DNA of 13,356 nucleotides. Source: an uncultured Marmoricola sp. Lineage in GTDB: Bacteria; Actinomycetota; Actinomycetes; Propionibacteriales; Nocardioidaceae. The stretch's first letter is position 1. The number at the start of each line of letters is the position of its first letter. A program made the position numbers and the translations under genes. The DNA is taken from contig CALMMO010000469.1 of assembly GCA_937868455.1 (NCBI GenBank), forward strand, positions 1-13,356, written 5' to 3'. Of the stretch, positions 12,012 to 13,356 are shown piece by piece. Below the pieces are notes generated by a model, which was given only the letters and a program-made list of their open reading frames with translations, searched no databases and was not told the origin of the DNA.

Positions 12012-12899
12012 TTAGGGCCGTCTGGTGAAGCTGATTTGTCCGTCTGGTCGTTGCCGGTGTTGGTACCGCTGGTCGTGGATCGTGCGGTGATGATGCCCGC
12101 ACAGCGGGACCGCATTGGCGAGGTCGGTCTTGCCGCCGTGTTGCCATGGGTTGTGGTGGTGGAGTTCGCACCAGGCGATGGGTCTTTCGCAGCCGTGTGC
12201 TGCGCAGGTCTGATGGGTTCTGGTGATCGCGATGCGGTGGGCTTGGGTGAAGAGCCTCTTGGTTCGCCCAAGGTCGAGTGGCACGGATGTGCCGGCGAGG
12301 ACCATGGGGATGATGCCTGCGTTGCAGGCCAGGCGTCGTGCTTCTCCGGCTGAGAGGAGTGTGCCGGTGTCGACTCCTGCTGTTTTCAGTTGGTTGATGA
12401 GTGCTTGGTGGTCGATGTTGACCACGACTGTTGCTGCGGTAGCTGTGTGGAGGTGGTCGGTGGGTAGGTGTTCGAGGAGTTCGATGAACGCCAGACCGCG
12501 TGCGTGCTCAGCAGTGATGCGTTCCGGCCTGCTCTCACCCGTATGCGTGCCTGCGCCTGTACCGGCGCCTATGAACTGAGCCGTGCCGGTGCTGCGGTTT
12601 GCAGAGGCGTTGAATCGGTTGCGTCGGGGTGCGGTGATCGCATCGATCACCTTCTTGAGCAAGAGTCCTTGGAAGATTGGGATGGTGAACCGACCGGTCA
12701 GGGTGCCGTCACCGTTGTCGTGCAGGCTCAACGACGCAGCGTCATAAGCGCGGTCTTCCTCAGATTTCGTGACGCTGTTCTCGTGCTCATCAACGATCTC
12801 AGGGTCGGGTGTGATCGCTTCGATGCAGCGTCGCGCCTCGGCGCGTAGGTGCCGTGGGGACAGGCTGTGGGCTTTCGCCACGAGTGATCGCTCGATCAC
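12012..12899 (-). CDS. DUF222/HNH endonuclease, C-terminal part of a split gene
   Basis: This frame encodes 295 residues. Residues 1 to about 90 are the second half of a DUF222 domain (AEARRCIEAITPDPE, then DGDGTLTGRFTIPIFQGLLL). A variable Gly/Thr-rich linker (103-122) and the segment AEHARGLAFIELL (130-142) follow. The C terminus is an intact HNH nuclease: C232 and C237, WCELHHHNPW (243-252), GGKTDLANAVPLC (255-267) and HHHRTIHD (269-276). The zinc cysteines and catalytic histidines appear complete. These genes are multicopy in actinobacteria, the family of the mycobacterial 13E12 repeats, and are thought to be mobile or selfish. The GTG overlaps the stop of the upstream half (GTGA). Joining both frames would give one normal-length protein, so this is probably a frameshifted gene, though coupled translation of two polypeptides is possible. 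Confidence 0.8.
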   Translation of the reverse strand: MIERSLVAKAHSLSPRHLRAEARRCIEAITPDPEIVDEHENSVTKSEEDRAYDAASLSLHDNGDGTLTGRFTIPIFQGLLLKKVIDAITAPRRNRFNASANRSTGTAQFIGAGTGAGTHTGESRPERITAEHARGLAFIELLEHLPTDHLHTATAATVVVNIDHQALINQLKTAGVDTGTLLSAGEARRLACNAGIIPMVLAGTSVPLDLGRTKRLFTQAHRIAITRTHQTCAAHGCERPIAWCELHHHNPWQHGGKTDLANAVPLCGHHHRTIHDQRYQHRQRPDGQISFTRRP

Positions 12900-13336
12900 G
12901 AGTGCGTCTTCAACGCCACACCGTCGGGTAGTTGAGTGGCAGCGGTGGCGATGACCCGGGCGTGCTCAGCTGAGATGTCGCCAGCTTCTAACGCGACACA
13001 TGTCGGCGACCCAGCTTCAAGGGCCCTCGCGAGTTTCACCTCCCTCGCAGCGACGTCGCCGTCGGTGTGGGTGAGCAGTGCTGCCCATGAGCCGGTGTCG
13101 GTGGCACCGAACGCGGCTGCGACGCGGGTGGTGTCTGCTACGCGCAGGATGCGGTGTTTACAGGCAGCGAGCCGTGACTCGGCACGTTTGAGTTCGATCA
13201 AAGCCGAGGCCAGCACGGCAGAAGTCTGTGTCTCAAAATCAATGCCTGCGAGTTGGTCGATGGCAGCGTGGATCTCGGCTGCGGCCAGCAAAGGCGGTGG
13301 GGTGCCTTCTGGTGCGAGGTCGAGGAGCGCTGTCAT
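12896..13336 (-). CDS. DUF222 protein, N-terminal part of a split HNH endonuclease gene
   Basis: This frame encodes 146 residues with the first half of DUF222. AAEIHAAIDQLAGID (19-33) is followed by LIELKRAESRLAACKHRILR (46-65), DTGSWAALLTHTDGDVAARE (80-99) and GDISAEHARVIATAATQLPD (118-137). After LPDGVA the frame runs into KTHS and a TGA, where family members continue into an A/E-rich helix and LV..A. The continuation VEDALVIERSLVAKA sits in the next frame, with the break near 12912-12920. A single missing base would restore a family-like spacing. The ATG at 13336 follows TAAAGT by six bases with no strong Shine-Dalgarno, a leaderless layout. Alone this half has no nuclease residues. Confidence 0.78.
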   Translation of the reverse strand: MTALLDLAPEGTPPPLLAAAEIHAAIDQLAGIDFETQTSAVLASALIELKRAESRLAACKHRILRVADTTRVAAAFGATDTGSWAALLTHTDGDVAAREVKLARALEAGSPTCVALEAGDISAEHARVIATAATQLPDGVALKTHS

Positions 13337-13342
13337 GCACCC

Positions 13343-13348
13343 ACTTTA
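13343..13348 (-). promoter_or_regulatory. Probable -10 element, leaderless start of DUF222/HNH gene
   Basis: On the minus strand TAAAGT fits TANNNT and is followed by six bases (GGGTGC) and the ATG at 13336. Any -35 would lie beyond the window end. The spacing equals that at 3095 and 11241. Confidence 0.5.
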
Positions 13349-13356
13349 CTAGAACA

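Noticed and set aside
12012..13336. Insertion sequence or transposase around the HNH gene
   Set aside because: No terminal inverted repeats, target duplication or DDE motif were seen; HNH with DUF222 is not a transposase.
1..13356. Recurrent GTCGTACG/CGTACGTC words across the window as a possible oriented chromosomal motif
   Set aside because: By eye GTAC is not more frequent than chance and the flanks follow common Val/Tyr/Asp codons; a genome-wide strand count would be needed.
1..13356. tRNA, rRNA or CRISPR array
   Set aside because: No cloverleaf-like or conserved rRNA segment and no regularly spaced repeat were seen; genes fill almost all of the window.

Overview
The window reads as chromosomal DNA of a high-GC actinobacterium. 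The evidence is the strong G/C bias at third codon positions, frequent GTG starts, a WhiB regulator, DUF3499, DUF5719 and TIGR03089 proteins (all typically actinobacterial), F420 genes, and gene order. The order closely follows, from memory, the Mycobacterium tuberculosis block from about Rv3256c to Rv3268 (SIS protein, phosphomannomutase, DUF3499, zincin-like protein, whiB2, fbiA, fbiB, mannose-1-phosphate guanylyltransferase, TIGR03089). DUF5719 and the large glycosyltransferase suggest a Nocardioidaceae/Propionibacteriales-like lineage, but that is inference.

Layout. On the minus strand from about 3056 down to 1 lies a compact operon: DUF3499, phosphomannomutase (manB), a Trm112-like zinc-ribbon peptide, a SIS-fold protein and the start of a DUF808 membrane protein, with 1-4 base overlaps at the last junctions. 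On the plus strand at 3107-3574 is a zincin-family protein that has lost HExxH. From 8031 down to 3571 (minus) run whiB2, a 928-residue GT2 glycosyltransferase fused to a multi-spanning membrane domain, and a membrane-anchored DUF5719 protein. On the plus strand at 8222-10152 is the coenzyme F420 pair cofD-cofE. ManC (GDP-mannose pyrophosphorylase) lies on minus at 10149-11219, and a TIGR03089 protein on plus at 11253-11873. A hairpin terminator follows. The right end (12012-13336, minus) holds a DUF222/HNH nuclease gene split by an apparent frameshift.

How the genes fit together. ManB (mannose-6-P to mannose-1-P) and ManC (mannose-1-P to GDP-mannose) supply mannosyl donors for the envelope. 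The GT2/DUF5719 pair probably builds or exports an envelope glycan. WhiB2 is the Fe-S regulator linked to cell division in this group. CofD and CofE make the F420 cofactor, but CofE here lacks the reductase domain of the mycobacterial FbiB fusion.

Expression signals. Three starts (3107, 11253, 13336) are preceded by a TANNNT hexamer exactly 6 bases upstream with no Shine-Dalgarno, the arrangement expected of leaderless mRNAs. A near-consensus promoter for whiB2 lies at 8166-8194. No tRNA, rRNA, CRISPR array or insertion sequence was seen. No gene-free stretch exceeds 300 bases. I found no convincing wholly new system; the most unusual items are the GT2-membrane/DUF5719 module, the CofE without a reductase domain, the degenerate zincin and the broken HNH gene.
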